Origin: Tardiphaga sp. 709
GTDB taxonomy: Bacteria > Pseudomonadota > Alphaproteobacteria > Rhizobiales > Xanthobacteraceae
DNA length: 64,000 nucleotides
Reading direction: 5' to 3'
Assembly (NCBI RefSeq): GCF_032401055.1
Contig: NZ_CP135529.1
Location: 310,001-374,000 of the forward strand
Shown here: positions 44,829 through 53,822 of the stretch, piece by piece
Numbering within the stretch: position 1 is the first letter of the stretch
Layout of the letters: every line of letters begins with the position of its first letter
Notes under the pieces: model-generated
What the model was told of the DNA's origin: nothing
The model's database searches: none
The model's input: only the letters and a program-made list of their open reading frames with translations
Program-made: the position numbers and the translations under genes

Positions 44829-45836
44829 TTATGCGCCCAGCACGCCCTGAAGGCGCCGGTTCGAGATGGTCATGTTGCCGGCCCAACCCATCAGCTTCAC
44901 GCTGGCGTCCTGATTGACGCTCATGCGCTTCGGTCCGATGGCGTTGAAGTTCCGATCACGATGGGGGCGATACTTCAGGTAACGCGAGTTGATGAAGTAC
45001 ATGGTGTTCACAGGCACGCCACCAACTGGGATCGGGTCGGTGCTGTAGCCCTGGAAACCACCATCCAGGATCACGTCGGCCGAGCGATACTTCAAAGATT
45101 CGAAGCCGCTTTCGCCCGTCTTGACCTGCTCGGTACGCTGAATGGCCTGCAACGACTGGTTATAGAGTTCCCAGTAGTTGTTGTCGGCTGGGATCAGATC
45201 CGCCTTGTCGGTGCCACGGACCAACTGGTTCGCAACGGCGTCCATGTATCCCTTGATGTTCGCAGCCGTAGCGGGAGCGCCGCCATCGGTTGCGGACGAG
45301 AAGGCGATGTTGCGCCAGAACACCCACGTTGCAGGGTCGATGCCGCCAACAGAGCCCGTTGCCGGGGTCTTGGAGATCAACTGCTGCAGACCGCCGATGG
45401 ATTTCGGCGTGGTGCCGTCCGAGTAAATGCCCGTCGCGATGAGCGATTCCAGCGAACGTTCAGCATTCGACACACGACCGCCGATAAGGTCGATCATGCG
45501 CTCTTCACCGGAATTCTGCAGTTCTTCAAGACCGGAGATCGAAACGGCGACAGCCGCCTGACGGATCTGGAAGATGGCAGAGGTAAAAATCTGCTGAGGC
45601 GCGATATTCAGGGTCTCATAACCCGAATACCACATGGTGGTGCCGTTCAGCGCATATTCGATTTCCTCCCAGATGGTAGTGCCACCATCGATCGGGGAAT
45701 AGGCGCGGGTGTTGCCCTGCTTGGCCAGACGGTTCAGCAGCGCGTTGTTGCGGGTGACGTTGTCGGCGGCCTTCTTGGACCGGTTTTCAATCGTCGTGGC
45801 TACGATGTCGTCAACTGATGGATTCGGAGATGCCAT
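44829..45836 (-). CDS. Major capsid (coat) protein
   Basis: The 335-residue protein follows the scaffold gene and has AGGAGCC before the ATG. MASPNPSVDDIVATTIENRSKK begins the N-arm. GGTTIWEEIEYALNGTTMW, SGLEELQNSGEERMIDLIGGR and the C-terminal HRDRNFNAIGPKRMSVNQDA are typical of the HK97-fold coat family found in such rhizobial podoviruses. There is no protease gene, so maturation probably does not need coat cleavage. Confidence 0.85.
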   Translation of the reverse strand: MASPNPSVDDIVATTIENRSKKAADNVTRNNALLNRLAKQGNTRAYSPIDGGTTIWEEIEYALNGTTMWYSGYETLNIAPQQIFTSAIFQIRQAAVAVSISGLEELQNSGEERMIDLIGGRVSNAERSLESLIATGIYSDGTTPKSIGGLQQLISKTPATGSVGGIDPATWVFWRNIAFSSATDGGAPATAANIKGYMDAVANQLVRGTDKADLIPADNNYWELYNQSLQAIQRTEQVKTGESGFESLKYRSADVILDGGFQGYSTDPIPVGGVPVNTMYFINSRYLKYRPHRDRNFNAIGPKRMSVNQDASVKLMGWAGNMTISNRRLQGVLGA

Positions 45837-45854
45837 GTTTGGCTCCTATGTGCC

Positions 45855-46916
45855 TCAGCCGGCCTTGAGCTGCTGGATGGCGGATCGCACGTCGTCATGA
45901 ACCGTACCGGAACTATCGACACGCCGCGGAGCTGGAGCCCCTGCAGACGAGCCCTTGACGCTGACAGCCGCACGGGAGGCCTGCGAGGATTTCTCCTGCA
46001 CCTTGGCAACCTGTGTCTGTGCGGTTTTGGCGTTTTCGGCAGCCGTCACCTGGGAGCGGATATCCGGGTTGAGCCAGATAGCGCGTTCATAGGCTTTTTC
46101 GAGTAGATCGAATCCGTCAAGGGTCGGGTCAAGAGTCCTGACTTCGACGATTGCCGCCGGCAAATGCTCTTCAACCATAGCGTAGTGCGGTTTTGATGCC
46201 GCGAACTGTTGCGCGATTGAATAGTTCTGTCGGAATTCGACCTGCTGTAGACGCTGGACAAGAACTGGATCGGTTTGGACAACCTGCGGACCACGCTCCT
46301 CAGTCCGGACCTGTTGAGGCGGGTTTGATGCGAGTTCTGCGAGATCGATACCGTTCTTCTGAGCGAGCCACATGATCGCTTCGACGGGCTTAGTCTCGAG
46401 GAACGTATTTCCGTCAATCAGGCGTTTGATACCGTCATCGACAGACATTCCTCGCGCCTGAGCCGCTTGGGCAACCGGTGCAAGTGCTTGCTCATAACGA
46501 GCGGTCTTCTCGGAATACTGGCGAATGCCGTTGGATGCTTCCTGCTCCCTCTTGAGGACCGCCTGTTGAACAGCGGGAGGGATGGAAGCCCAAGCCTGCT
46601 TCGCATCAGCCGCCCAACTGACCGGAGGGACTGCAGCAACCGTTGATGGCTGCTCGTTTACCTTGGCCACATCTTCCGCGGGCGGTAATTTCGGGTCAGC
46701 GGCGGCTACTGCCGGCGTCGCTTCTTTGGGTGCGAATTTGCCATCCGGACCACGAACAAGGTCCTTCGCTTCTGGCTCTTTCGCTTCTGGGACTTCGGGC
46801 TCTCCCTTGAGGGAGGCAATTGCGTTAACAACGTCGTTGTTGATCTCATCCCGTGCCGATACCGGCTCAACAACTTCCTGTTCAATGATCTTGTCGTCTT
46901 CGATCTCGTCAGCCAT
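45855..46916 (-). CDS. Scaffolding protein
   Basis: The start at 46916 gives a TAATG overlap with the upstream stop. A GTG six bases earlier is the alternative. The 353-residue protein is acidic, Ala/Pro/Glu-rich and largely helical, with RGPDGKFAPK and coiled-coil stretches (REQEASNGIRQYSEKTARYEQ, in pieces) and a basic, Ser-rich C-terminus for coat binding. Composition and location immediately before the coat gene indicate the internal scaffold. Confidence 0.8.
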   Translation of the reverse strand: MADEIEDDKIIEQEVVEPVSARDEINNDVVNAIASLKGEPEVPEAKEPEAKDLVRGPDGKFAPKEATPAVAAADPKLPPAEDVAKVNEQPSTVAAVPPVSWAADAKQAWASIPPAVQQAVLKREQEASNGIRQYSEKTARYEQALAPVAQAAQARGMSVDDGIKRLIDGNTFLETKPVEAIMWLAQKNGIDLAELASNPPQQVRTEERGPQVVQTDPVLVQRLQQVEFRQNYSIAQQFAASKPHYAMVEEHLPAAIVEVRTLDPTLDGFDLLEKAYERAIWLNPDIRSQVTAAENAKTAQTQVAKVQEKSSQASRAAVSVKGSSAGAPAPRRVDSSGTVHDDVRSAIQQLKAG

Positions 46917-47233
46917 TACCACTCCCTGCGGATTGTCGGGCGATAGCCCTGGTTCACCATCTGAATTGCTTGCTGGACGTTGCGGCGCAGATCGGAGGGA
47001 CTTTCCGCACGTTGCGGTGCCTCACGATCATTGCCCTTCTCGACAAGCCCGGCTTCCTTAGTCCACCTGCGAAAGACCGATTTGCTCGCTGTCGCACGTC
47101 CGTCTGCGTACCCGTGATGCTCAAGGTCTGAACCCAGATCATCGGAGATGACGTGAACGCCGCGATATTTCGGTGCTGCCTTGTGCTTCGGAACGATCTT
47201 GCCGTTGCGATAGACGAAGGTGCCGCGGATCAT
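46916..47233 (-). CDS. Phage head-region hypothetical protein (105 aa)
   Basis: The ATG at 47233 (MIRGTFVYRNGKIVPKHKAAP) overlaps the 49-aa gene's stop by ATGA. The protein is basic, with YRGVHVISDDLGSDLEHHGYADGR-like content. It is conserved at this place in my memory of podovirus genomes, without known function. The longer in-frame ORF to 47317 was rejected. Confidence 0.65.
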   Translation of the reverse strand: MIRGTFVYRNGKIVPKHKAAPKYRGVHVISDDLGSDLEHHGYADGRATASKSVFRRWTKEAGLVEKGNDREAPQRAESPSDLRRNVQQAIQMVNQGYRPTIRREW

Positions 47234-47379
47234 TTCTTGATCTTCCGCATGGCAACGATTGCTCTTGCGTACTTGACCATCTGGGCCTCGTGCACAGCCG
47301 CGACGATGTCGGTACAATTTAACGACCGCTCCAGATGCGCCCTTATCAGAACCTGAAGCTCAAACTTGCTAAGCTTCAC
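47230..47379 (-). CDS. Micro-gene of the head operon (49 aa)
   Basis: A GTG start at 47379 overlaps the upstream TGA (GTGA), and its own TGA overlaps the next ATG (ATGA), so it is fully locked into the translational chain. It starts MKLSKFELQVLIRAHLERSL and ends AIVAMRKIKK. It is helical and basic at the C-terminus, possibly a small HTH or scaffold helper. Size and GTG start make it easy to miss. Confidence 0.65.
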   Translation of the reverse strand: MKLSKFELQVLIRAHLERSLNCTDIVAAVHEAQMVKYARAIVAMRKIKK

Positions 47380-47864
47380 GTCATGTCCTCGATTGCGGCC
47401 TCACGCTTGGCGCCTTCGTATTGGACCTGACGAACCTGATCCTGGTACTCGGCCCAGCGTTGCATCAACTCGATCTGCTGAGGGGAACGGTCGGCTTCGG
47501 GCACAACCATTGCTGCGTTCACATCCATCTGGAACAGGCGAAGCCTGCCGGCCGGCATAATGGATGCGATATCCGCCTGCTCCTGCTGGCGCGATTTCAT
47601 GATCTCGACTGCCCTGCGCTCTTCCAATGTTGGCTCAGGCGTCGGAGGTGGTGTGTCGTCGACTATTTCAAAGTCGGCGACGAACAGATCCGGCAATCCA
47701 TCACCCTGCGGCACGCGAATAACAGCCTGTTCAACAAGTATTGGGGCGGTCGGCTGAGGTATGCCAACTGTCAAAGTGTGATCAGTCATGTTCTGTCGGT
47801 GCGTTTCCACCATGGCTGCGAAATCGCTGTCGCCGATCATGGATTTTGGAACAAGAAGTGTCAT
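47376..47864 (-). CDS. Phage head-region hypothetical protein (162 aa)
   Basis: The protein (MTLLVPKSMIGDSDFAAMVE...) has an N-terminal beta-type region, a Pro-rich hinge (DDTPPPTPEPTLEE) and a helical C-terminal half (LMQRWAEYQDQVRQVQYEG). It overlaps the portal stop by 4 bp (ATGA). No family is recognised. It lies between the portal and the micro-gene before scaffold. Confidence 0.6.
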   Translation of the reverse strand: MTLLVPKSMIGDSDFAAMVETHRQNMTDHTLTVGIPQPTAPILVEQAVIRVPQGDGLPDLFVADFEIVDDTPPPTPEPTLEERRAVEIMKSRQQEQADIASIMPAGRLRLFQMDVNAAMVVPEADRSPQQIELMQRWAEYQDQVRQVQYEGAKREAAIEDMT

Positions 47865-50257
47865 TTCCCACCTCTGGGCTTGGGTTTAGGCTTCATGGCC
47901 TCTTTGGCCTTGGCTTCACGAACCTTTTGGCTGAGTTCGAATTCATGCTCACCAGCCTGCGCTTCACGCTCTGCGGCGGCTTCGGACAGTTCATGGTCAC
48001 GGATCGATGCTTCAGCATCCAACTGATGATCGCGTTCCTTGGCCGCTACATTCATTTCCGTCTCACGCTGTTTGGCAGCCAATGACATTTCTTGCTCTTG
48101 AGCCTTCAGCGCCATCTCGCGCTCCTTGAACTGCAGGTTCATCTGCATTTCGCGCTCTTTGAGTTGGAACTCTCGTTCCTTGATGGCCATCTCAAATTCT
48201 TGGGCTTGCTGATCACGCTGCGACTGCTGATCAGCGGCCTGCTGCTCCATCTGGAAACGCATCTGGTCGCGCTGCGTTTCTGCAGCTTGCGCGTCCGCTT
48301 CCGTCTTTGCCTTGATCTCTTCCGGGCTAGGTGGCTTCGGCGGCGGGTTCTTCGACATCTGCGTCAGCTTGTCGATTGCCTGCTCCCAGACGCCCTCAAC
48401 ATCACGCCCTGCCCCAAACCTTCGGAATGCGAATAGGATGGACTGACCAAGTGCCGGCGTGAGCTGCGGCATGACCTGACCGATTGGCAGCGCCTTTTCC
48501 AAAAAGCCGCCAACCGCAGTAAACAGCTCAACGACCGAATCCTTCGCGGCCTGCTTGTCGACCTCAATTGTGCTGTCTGTCTCGATATCGATGCGAAACG
48601 TGCGCATCTTGTCGTCACGCAGAAGCGAGCAGATCTCCATAAACTTCTGCTGCGCCAGATCCTCGATAGGAGGCTGAGCAGTTGGCTGCATCCCGGCGCC
48701 AGCGGGAGGGATGACGCCGGGAGCGCCAACGCCAGGCGGAGGTGAGACACCTGGGTCGAGCGGAGGTCCACCATTGTGGCCCATCATGGGAGGCTGAGGT
48801 GGTTGCTCAGACCTGATTTCATCCTGAATAAACGGCAGCATCCCCGTCATTTCGGCGAGGATTTCCGGCGAAAACTGCTCGGATACGATCTCAGCGACAA
48901 TCCGGATTGCGTCGCAGGCAAACCGCGCCACTTCCTTTTTGCGGTCCTCCAACCGAAGCGATGCAAACTGGCCCTTAATCTTCTGCTCAGTGGCCGTCTT
49001 CGTGCCGCCCTGCGCCTGCCCACGAACGATATCGGACAGCCCGGTAATCTCGGCCATATCGGCCTTGGTGCGATCACGGGCCTCATAGAGCCGGATCAGC
49101 GCTTCAACCACGTCCTTGATCGGGACGAAGTCCATCGCGGCTTCAATGCCGCCCTTTGACGCAAACTCCGAATAATTCTTGACGCCGATCATCCGGTTAT
49201 CGACGCCCTCAGAGAGGATGCGCTTCAATTCCGGATAGGATGCGTCGTAAACACCATTGACCCGAATGGCATCGGTCAGCGCCTTGATGCGCGCCGTAAG
49301 GTTGTCCAACTCGTCTGCCTGATCCTGATACTCGACGTAATCAGGCACCGGCACGAGCGTGTCATTCGTCGTCGTCGCATACAGCGGCTCAGGGCACGGC
49401 CAGAACCCATCAAGGCTCAACGGGTCATCCGTGCGCTCAAGGGCAGAATTCGGATAATCCGGAGCGATGAAGATCACTTCCCGGTCGGTCTTGTTCCAGA
49501 TTTCCCAGACACAAGCCCGCGGCTGCTTGCGCTTCTTCTCCTTGTCGTTCTCGCTGTCCTTGTCGCCGGTTCGAAGCGGCACGAGGTCAGCAATAAGCTT
49601 GCCGGTCTCCTTGTCAGTCGCCTTGAACCGCGCCCGCAATTCCTTGCGGGTCAGCATTTCCTCTTTGGCGACCCACCACACTTCCTCCCAAATGGGAGCG
49701 GGTGAATGCCGGAAGCGATTCCACGCCACATAGTCCGTGCAGACCTTCTCATAGGTCACAGGACGCGGCGCTTCATCTCCTTGCTCATCGTCGCCCAGGT
49801 CAACCGGATCGCCATAGGTGGGCTCGTAGCGCTCCCACATCGACCCACGACCGCACAGCAAATAATCCAGCACGACCTTCTTCATGGCCTTGTGCATCTT
49901 GCCGACTTCGATCTGGACCTCGATCGACCGCTCCAGGGTCATCGATGCGAGCCGAGCCAGCGGGTCCTTGTCGAGAAAACGACGCTCGGCTACCGGCTGG
50001 GGCGCCTTGATGTAAATGGCCGGCAAAAGCGTCTGGATGTTCGACCACAGCGCATTGAAGCGAGAGCCACCTACCGAACCGTCTGATTTCTCCGTTCGCT
50101 CATCACGGTAACGCCGCACAATCTTTTTGCAGCGCGATTCCCAGTCCTTGAAGTCATCCCGGTAGGCGTCAAGCTGCGCCATCCAGTACGTGACAAAGGC
50201 CGCGTCGTTCTTCTGCTCCGGATTGGCGTCGGGTCCGGTCTGGGCTTCTTCGGCCAC
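47861..50257 (-). CDS. Portal protein with long C-terminal coiled coil
   Basis: The 798-residue protein follows the podovirus portal pattern: YRDERTEKSDGSVGGSRFNALWSN near the start, the stem region YVEYQDQADELDNLTARIKALTDAIR and TGLSDIVRGQAQGGTKTATEQKIKGQ. From about residue 630 runs an unusually long charged coiled coil of repeated (E/K)RE segments ending in a Lys/Pro tail, as in barrel-forming P22-like portals. It forms the dodecameric DNA gateway for the terminase. Confidence 0.88.
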   Translation of the reverse strand: MAEEAQTGPDANPEQKNDAAFVTYWMAQLDAYRDDFKDWESRCKKIVRRYRDERTEKSDGSVGGSRFNALWSNIQTLLPAIYIKAPQPVAERRFLDKDPLARLASMTLERSIEVQIEVGKMHKAMKKVVLDYLLCGRGSMWERYEPTYGDPVDLGDDEQGDEAPRPVTYEKVCTDYVAWNRFRHSPAPIWEEVWWVAKEEMLTRKELRARFKATDKETGKLIADLVPLRTGDKDSENDKEKKRKQPRACVWEIWNKTDREVIFIAPDYPNSALERTDDPLSLDGFWPCPEPLYATTTNDTLVPVPDYVEYQDQADELDNLTARIKALTDAIRVNGVYDASYPELKRILSEGVDNRMIGVKNYSEFASKGGIEAAMDFVPIKDVVEALIRLYEARDRTKADMAEITGLSDIVRGQAQGGTKTATEQKIKGQFASLRLEDRKKEVARFACDAIRIVAEIVSEQFSPEILAEMTGMLPFIQDEIRSEQPPQPPMMGHNGGPPLDPGVSPPPGVGAPGVIPPAGAGMQPTAQPPIEDLAQQKFMEICSLLRDDKMRTFRIDIETDSTIEVDKQAAKDSVVELFTAVGGFLEKALPIGQVMPQLTPALGQSILFAFRRFGAGRDVEGVWEQAIDKLTQMSKNPPPKPPSPEEIKAKTEADAQAAETQRDQMRFQMEQQAADQQSQRDQQAQEFEMAIKEREFQLKEREMQMNLQFKEREMALKAQEQEMSLAAKQRETEMNVAAKERDHQLDAEASIRDHELSEAAAEREAQAGEHEFELSQKVREAKAKEAMKPKPKPRGGK

Positions 50258-50259
50258 TA

Positions 50260-50577
50260 CTATTCGCCGTTGCCCGACGTAAACATGACGATGGGCGTAC
50301 CCGCGGAGCAGATCGCCGCGGCGTGAGTTACGACAGGGCTGATCGAGACGATGATCGACTCATTCGGCCCAACCGGAAAGCTGCCGGGCGTCGCTCCGGC
50401 CGGCACCGTGGCCGCAACCGTCGAGTCCCCGAACACCACATATGCAATGTTCGTCGCATCTAGATTCTTGATCCGACACTGGTTGGCTCCGAGCGGCACC
50501 AATGCCACACGCGCACTCGTCACAGCAGACGTAATGCTGACCGTCCCAACCGTTTTGGGAGAGAAGGGATTGAGCAT
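50260..50577 (-). CDS. Small virion protein, decoration-like (105 aa)
   Basis: The beta-rich protein MLNPFSPKTVGTVSITSAVT... with VALVPLGANQCRIKN and GPNESIIVSISP resembles the 125-residue protein at 43284-43661 in size and pattern. It lies just upstream of the portal gene. A capsid decoration role is inferred only. Confidence 0.6.
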   Translation of the reverse strand: MLNPFSPKTVGTVSITSAVTSARVALVPLGANQCRIKNLDATNIAYVVFGDSTVAATVPAGATPGSFPVGPNESIIVSISPVVTHAAAICSAGTPIVMFTSGNGE

Positions 50578-50639
50578 TTGAAATCCTCAAAGAAAAACCC
50601 GCCACAAGGGCGGGTCAGTTAGGCCAAGATGTCGTCAGT

Positions 50640-50987
50640 TCAGACGGCAACCGCCGTGTTGTCATATGCGTGGGCCAGTGCCTCGTCAGCCTCGGCCTTG
50701 TTCATGCCTTCAGCCAATTCGAAGTAGCCGACCTTCGATGTCGCCATGGACGCGTCATGCACGACATATCCGCGCTTGGCGCCATCCGCCCAGACCTGGT
50801 AGACCTTCGTGCGCTCGGTGTCCTTGTGAGCGTCCTTCAGAAACACGTCAGGCGAACCGATGGCCGACTCGTCAGCCCTTGGAACGTTGTTGGCATCAGC
50901 AGTACCGGGAGACTTCCAGTCCTGCTCCTTACGCTCGACCGGAGGCTTGATGTCCTTCGGTTCGTTCTTCGCGCTAGATACCGTCAT
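50640..50987 (-). CDS. Phage late hypothetical protein (115 aa)
   Basis: The start at 50987 (MTVSSAKNEPKDIKPPVERKE) has AGGAG seven bases upstream. The first 50 residues are hydrophilic and disordered-looking. The second half (KVYQVWADGAKRGYVVHDAS..., AEADEALAHAYDN) may be a compact domain. No function is recognised. It lies between terminase and portal. Confidence 0.6.
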   Translation of the reverse strand: MTVSSAKNEPKDIKPPVERKEQDWKSPGTADANNVPRADESAIGSPDVFLKDAHKDTERTKVYQVWADGAKRGYVVHDASMATSKVGYFELAEGMNKAEADEALAHAYDNTAVAV

Positions 50988-51040
50988 GACCATTCTCCTG
51001 TGAGGGTAGATGCCTCACAACGCGGTCATGAATCGAAAGT

Positions 51041-52528
51041 TCAAATTCTCTGTCGACGCGGCTCACGATCAGCCAAGTCGGCTAGATCCGCATACGTCGG
51101 CAACTGCATGCCCGGTACAGGCTGGCTACCAACCACCAGAGCCCGATCAGGCTGACGAGGATATTCAATATCAACGCTCTTGACCGCCATCGCCAACGTT
51201 CGAAAGCCGTCCGCATAGTGGCTGGCCCAATTGTGTAGCGGCTTGTCCGAGAAGATCTTCTTCTCGTCGTCCCACTCGGTCTGATACTGCCTCAGACCCT
51301 CGACCGCGTTGTCATTGCACCGGCTTTCGTCGATGTAGCAGCGCGGGAGAATCTGGCGAACGGCTGAAATTCCGTCCATCAGCGCATGGTCCATAACCTT
51401 CTTCGGGTTCAGCCCGCATTCGATCATGACCTCGATGCGCTGCTTGGCTTCCCCATACTTCGGATCGAGCGGGTTGTTGTTCCAGACCCCCATCTCGCGT
51501 TGACGCCCGTCATGGGGGACATAATCGTCGCCCCGTTGCAGGCCTAGACGAGCCGCATACTCCTTGACGACCTCAGCATGATGCCCAATGCCATAATTAG
51601 AAGCGGCGTAGCATCCCAGAACCAGGACATGCGAATAGCCCTTCGTCCCAGGCACTACCTGGAAGAACCAGATGACGTTGGAATCCCGAATCCCAAGATC
51701 CCACGCGGTGTGAAGCGGATAGCCCTTGATCGGCTCAAGCGGTCTGATGCGCCCTTCCCGCGTCGCCTGTGCAAGCTCCTTGCCCCAGTAAGCGCCAAGA
51801 ATGGCTGCATCGGCTGAGCAATAGTATTCCTGCTGGATCAGGGCTTCAGCGGCATCGGCTCCGTACAGCGCCGTATAATCGACCCTCACCTCTGCAAGCT
51901 GCTCTGGGGAGATCATCCCCGTATCATCAATCGTCAGGGTTTCGCAGAACCAGTTCTTGTTGATCTTGGCTGCGGTGTGCATGTCGTGGGCGTGGTTCTT
52001 GCCACGCGGGGTGGTGATGAAATCTGCCCAGCCCCCGTTTTCGAGAAGCATGGGCTGCAGGTATCCCCACGAGGAGGGATTGGAAAGCGCCCATTCAGAG
52101 AAGACGATGCCAAAAGGTGTCGCGCCCACAAGGCTATTGGGGTTGTCCGATCCAACGACACGCCAAGATGCTCCCGACTTGAACGTGATAGACATATCGT
52201 CGTTACGGGTATTTTCCCTCAATTCGTGAGGAAAAGCCTCGTCAATTCTCAGCTTGCCGCTATGCGGATTGATTGCAGTCCAGATCGCCTTCCGGGCCTG
52301 GGTATATTCCGGCAGGCAGTGCCAGTAGTTGCCGATCCGCATATTCGGGCTTGGATTGGACGGATCAGGGTGCATGGCAACACAGGCCTTATGCAAACTA
52401 AGCTCATCCTTGCCAGCTCTACGATGCCACCAAAGGCTCGACCGCTTTACCCCACGTTCCCATGCCGACCATGCCGGCATTTGGTATTTGCGCGGACGCC
52501 AGCCGTTAGCTGGAATGGTTATCTGCAA
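51041..52528 (-). CDS. Terminase large subunit
   Basis: The TTG start at 52528 keeps the conserved MQITIPANGWRPRKYQMP N-terminus and overlaps the small-subunit gene by 23 bp. The first in-frame ATG would lose it. Of 495 residues, the ATPase part shows Walker A-like WHRRAGKDE and Walker B FGIVFSEWAL, then a nuclease part with HTAWDLGIRDSNVIWFF (RNase H-like Asp). It pumps DNA into the prohead through the portal and cuts it. Confidence 0.9.
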   Translation of the reverse strand: MQITIPANGWRPRKYQMPAWSAWERGVKRSSLWWHRRAGKDELSLHKACVAMHPDPSNPSPNMRIGNYWHCLPEYTQARKAIWTAINPHSGKLRIDEAFPHELRENTRNDDMSITFKSGASWRVVGSDNPNSLVGATPFGIVFSEWALSNPSSWGYLQPMLLENGGWADFITTPRGKNHAHDMHTAAKINKNWFCETLTIDDTGMISPEQLAEVRVDYTALYGADAAEALIQQEYYCSADAAILGAYWGKELAQATREGRIRPLEPIKGYPLHTAWDLGIRDSNVIWFFQVVPGTKGYSHVLVLGCYAASNYGIGHHAEVVKEYAARLGLQRGDDYVPHDGRQREMGVWNNNPLDPKYGEAKQRIEVMIECGLNPKKVMDHALMDGISAVRQILPRCYIDESRCNDNAVEGLRQYQTEWDDEKKIFSDKPLHNWASHYADGFRTLAMAVKSVDIEYPRQPDRALVVGSQPVPGMQLPTYADLADLADREPRRQRI

Positions 52529-52739
52529 AACGCACCACGGCGACGGTCAACGCATTCCCGTCAATATCCTGCAACGTCGTCGGCGCCTTACCCCACCCCC
52601 GATCAATGATGCTATTGGCAGCGGCAACACGAGCAGCAGCAGGCGCTGTCTTCTCGTTCATGATGCCTACCAGCACATTCAGCGCCTTATCGGAGTGCGA
52701 CCGCGCCAAAGATCGAATTTCTGCTGGTGCTTTAGCCAT
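52506..52739 (-). CDS. Probable terminase small subunit (77 aa)
   Basis: The helical protein MAKAPAEIRSLARSHSDKAL... contains APAAARVAAANSIIDRGWGKAP, a motif common in small phage DNA-recognition proteins of this type. It is immediately upstream of the large subunit. At 77 residues it is short for a small terminase, so this may be only the DNA-binding core. Confidence 0.65.
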   Translation of the reverse strand: MAKAPAEIRSLARSHSDKALNVLVGIMNEKTAPAAARVAAANSIIDRGWGKAPTTLQDIDGNALTVAVVRFADNHSS

Positions 52740-52980
52740 TTGTTCGGTTCAGGGCTTCTGATCGCCCTTCCCTAGTTTTTCGATGAAAGTACCGGGCGCC
52801 CCGCTCATGCAACTGGGCTTATGGGGGCTAAGGAATCGCGAAAGCGGAGCGTCCCGATTGGAATTTGATGCGCTGAGGGGACAAGCCGCCCTGCGGGTGA
52901 AGCCCAAGCAGGAATGGGGCTGTCGGTGACCGGCGCTATAGATCAACCTGATTTGCTCCAATCTCGCTATTAAGACTGTT
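52740..52980. other. Gene-free stretch before the terminase genes
   Basis: These 241 bp separate the NusG-like early/late switch genes from the terminase. A 70-codon minus-strand ORF (52749-52961) has no ribosome site and unlikely composition, so I left it out. The stretch is a candidate for the packaging site (cos or pac), which often lies beside the small terminase gene, and for a late leader with which the NusG-like factor could act. No clear promoter was identified. Confidence 0.4.
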
Positions 52981-53148
52981 TTAATTGGGCTTCATTTCAC
53001 GAATTATCCTCACGGCCTTCTTCCACGCCAATCGGTAAATCTCATTGCCGTTCTCCTGCTCAATACGTTGCGCCGCAGCTTCCAGCGTCTGGCGCTCAAC
53101 ATCCTCGCGGGCCAATTGCTCGGCAGTCTTGGGGTTGCCATAGCTCAT
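52981..53148 (-). CDS. Small helical phage protein after the NusG-like gene (55 aa)
   Basis: The ATG overlaps the NusG-like stop (ATGA). MSYGNPKTAEQLAREDVERQ... to RIIREMKPN is highly charged and almost wholly helical. No domain is recognised. Coupling to the NusG-like gene suggests a shared regulatory unit. Confidence 0.6.
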   Translation of the reverse strand: MSYGNPKTAEQLAREDVERQTLEAAAQRIEQENGNEIYRLAWKKAVRIIREMKPN

Positions 53149-53693
53149 GCTGCCCTCACCCCGCGCTCGCTCTCGACTCCATAGGTGTTACTGTCCTGGA
53201 GCTTGAAGTGGACCTTCTTGCCGGCGCGGCTGGTGATCGTTGCGAGCATATCCTCAAACTCGCCGACTACCACCATGATCTTGGCGCCGATCGGCATGGG
53301 CTTGTTCTCTTCCCAATCGACTATGATTTGTTTGCCCCTCAGGAGGCCGTACACGGGCCTCTTGCAATCCCGACGTACAAAGTCCCACTCGCCGTTCAAA
53401 TATCGCTCCTTGAGTCTCCAGATCGTTTCTGGAGGCACTGCAACGGCCCTGCCTGTCTCATCGGCGATCAGCGCCTCGATCCCGTTGACTTTCCGCACCG
53501 CGTAGAAATTGCCGTCAGGGATCTCGACGAACATGTACCGGCCGAGCACCGGGTATTCCTTGGCCTTCTTCGTTCGAGCGTGTGAAACCCAGCGGCGAAG
53601 CTTTGGCCAGAATGCCCGATAACCGAGCGAAGCCAGTTCCAGTTCGGCCCGGCGCTGACAGTTCGGATTCGTAACCGCGATGTACCAAGTCAT
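53145..53693 (-). CDS. NusG/RfaH-like transcription factor of the phage
   Basis: The start at 53693 (MTWYIAVTNPNCQRRAELEL) has AAGGGGCAG upstream. The 182-residue protein has an NGN-like domain (about 1-100: WYIAVTNPNCQRRAE, YPVLGRYMFVEI) and a C-terminal KOW-like SH3 segment (about 125-165: PIGAKIMVVVGEFEDMLATI). Host NusG is encoded elsewhere with secE, so this is a specialised paralogue. Lying just upstream of the whole leftward late region, it is placed to modify RNA polymerase for late antitermination. Confidence 0.8.
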   Translation of the reverse strand: MTWYIAVTNPNCQRRAELELASLGYRAFWPKLRRWVSHARTKKAKEYPVLGRYMFVEIPDGNFYAVRKVNGIEALIADETGRAVAVPPETIWRLKERYLNGEWDFVRRDCKRPVYGLLRGKQIIVDWEENKPMPIGAKIMVVVGEFEDMLATITSRAGKKVHFKLQDSNTYGVESERGVRAA

Positions 53694-53822
53694 AGGTTCT
53701 GCCCCTTGTGCTGTTGTCTGACGCTGAACGCTACTGAGACTCAACCTAACTAACTGTTCTGAATCACTAAATGTGCGTACGCAGGCCTGTTGAGAATCAC
53801 CCCTGCGAGGAGTGCTGACTTT

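Noticed and set aside
45855-46916. Scaffold ORF as a possible capsid maturation protease fusion
   Set aside because: It lacks any Ser/His protease motif. Composition is that of a plain acidic helical scaffold.
52749-52961. 70-codon minus-strand ORF upstream of terminase
   Set aside because: No Shine-Dalgarno and composition unlike phage proteins. Treated as gene-free.
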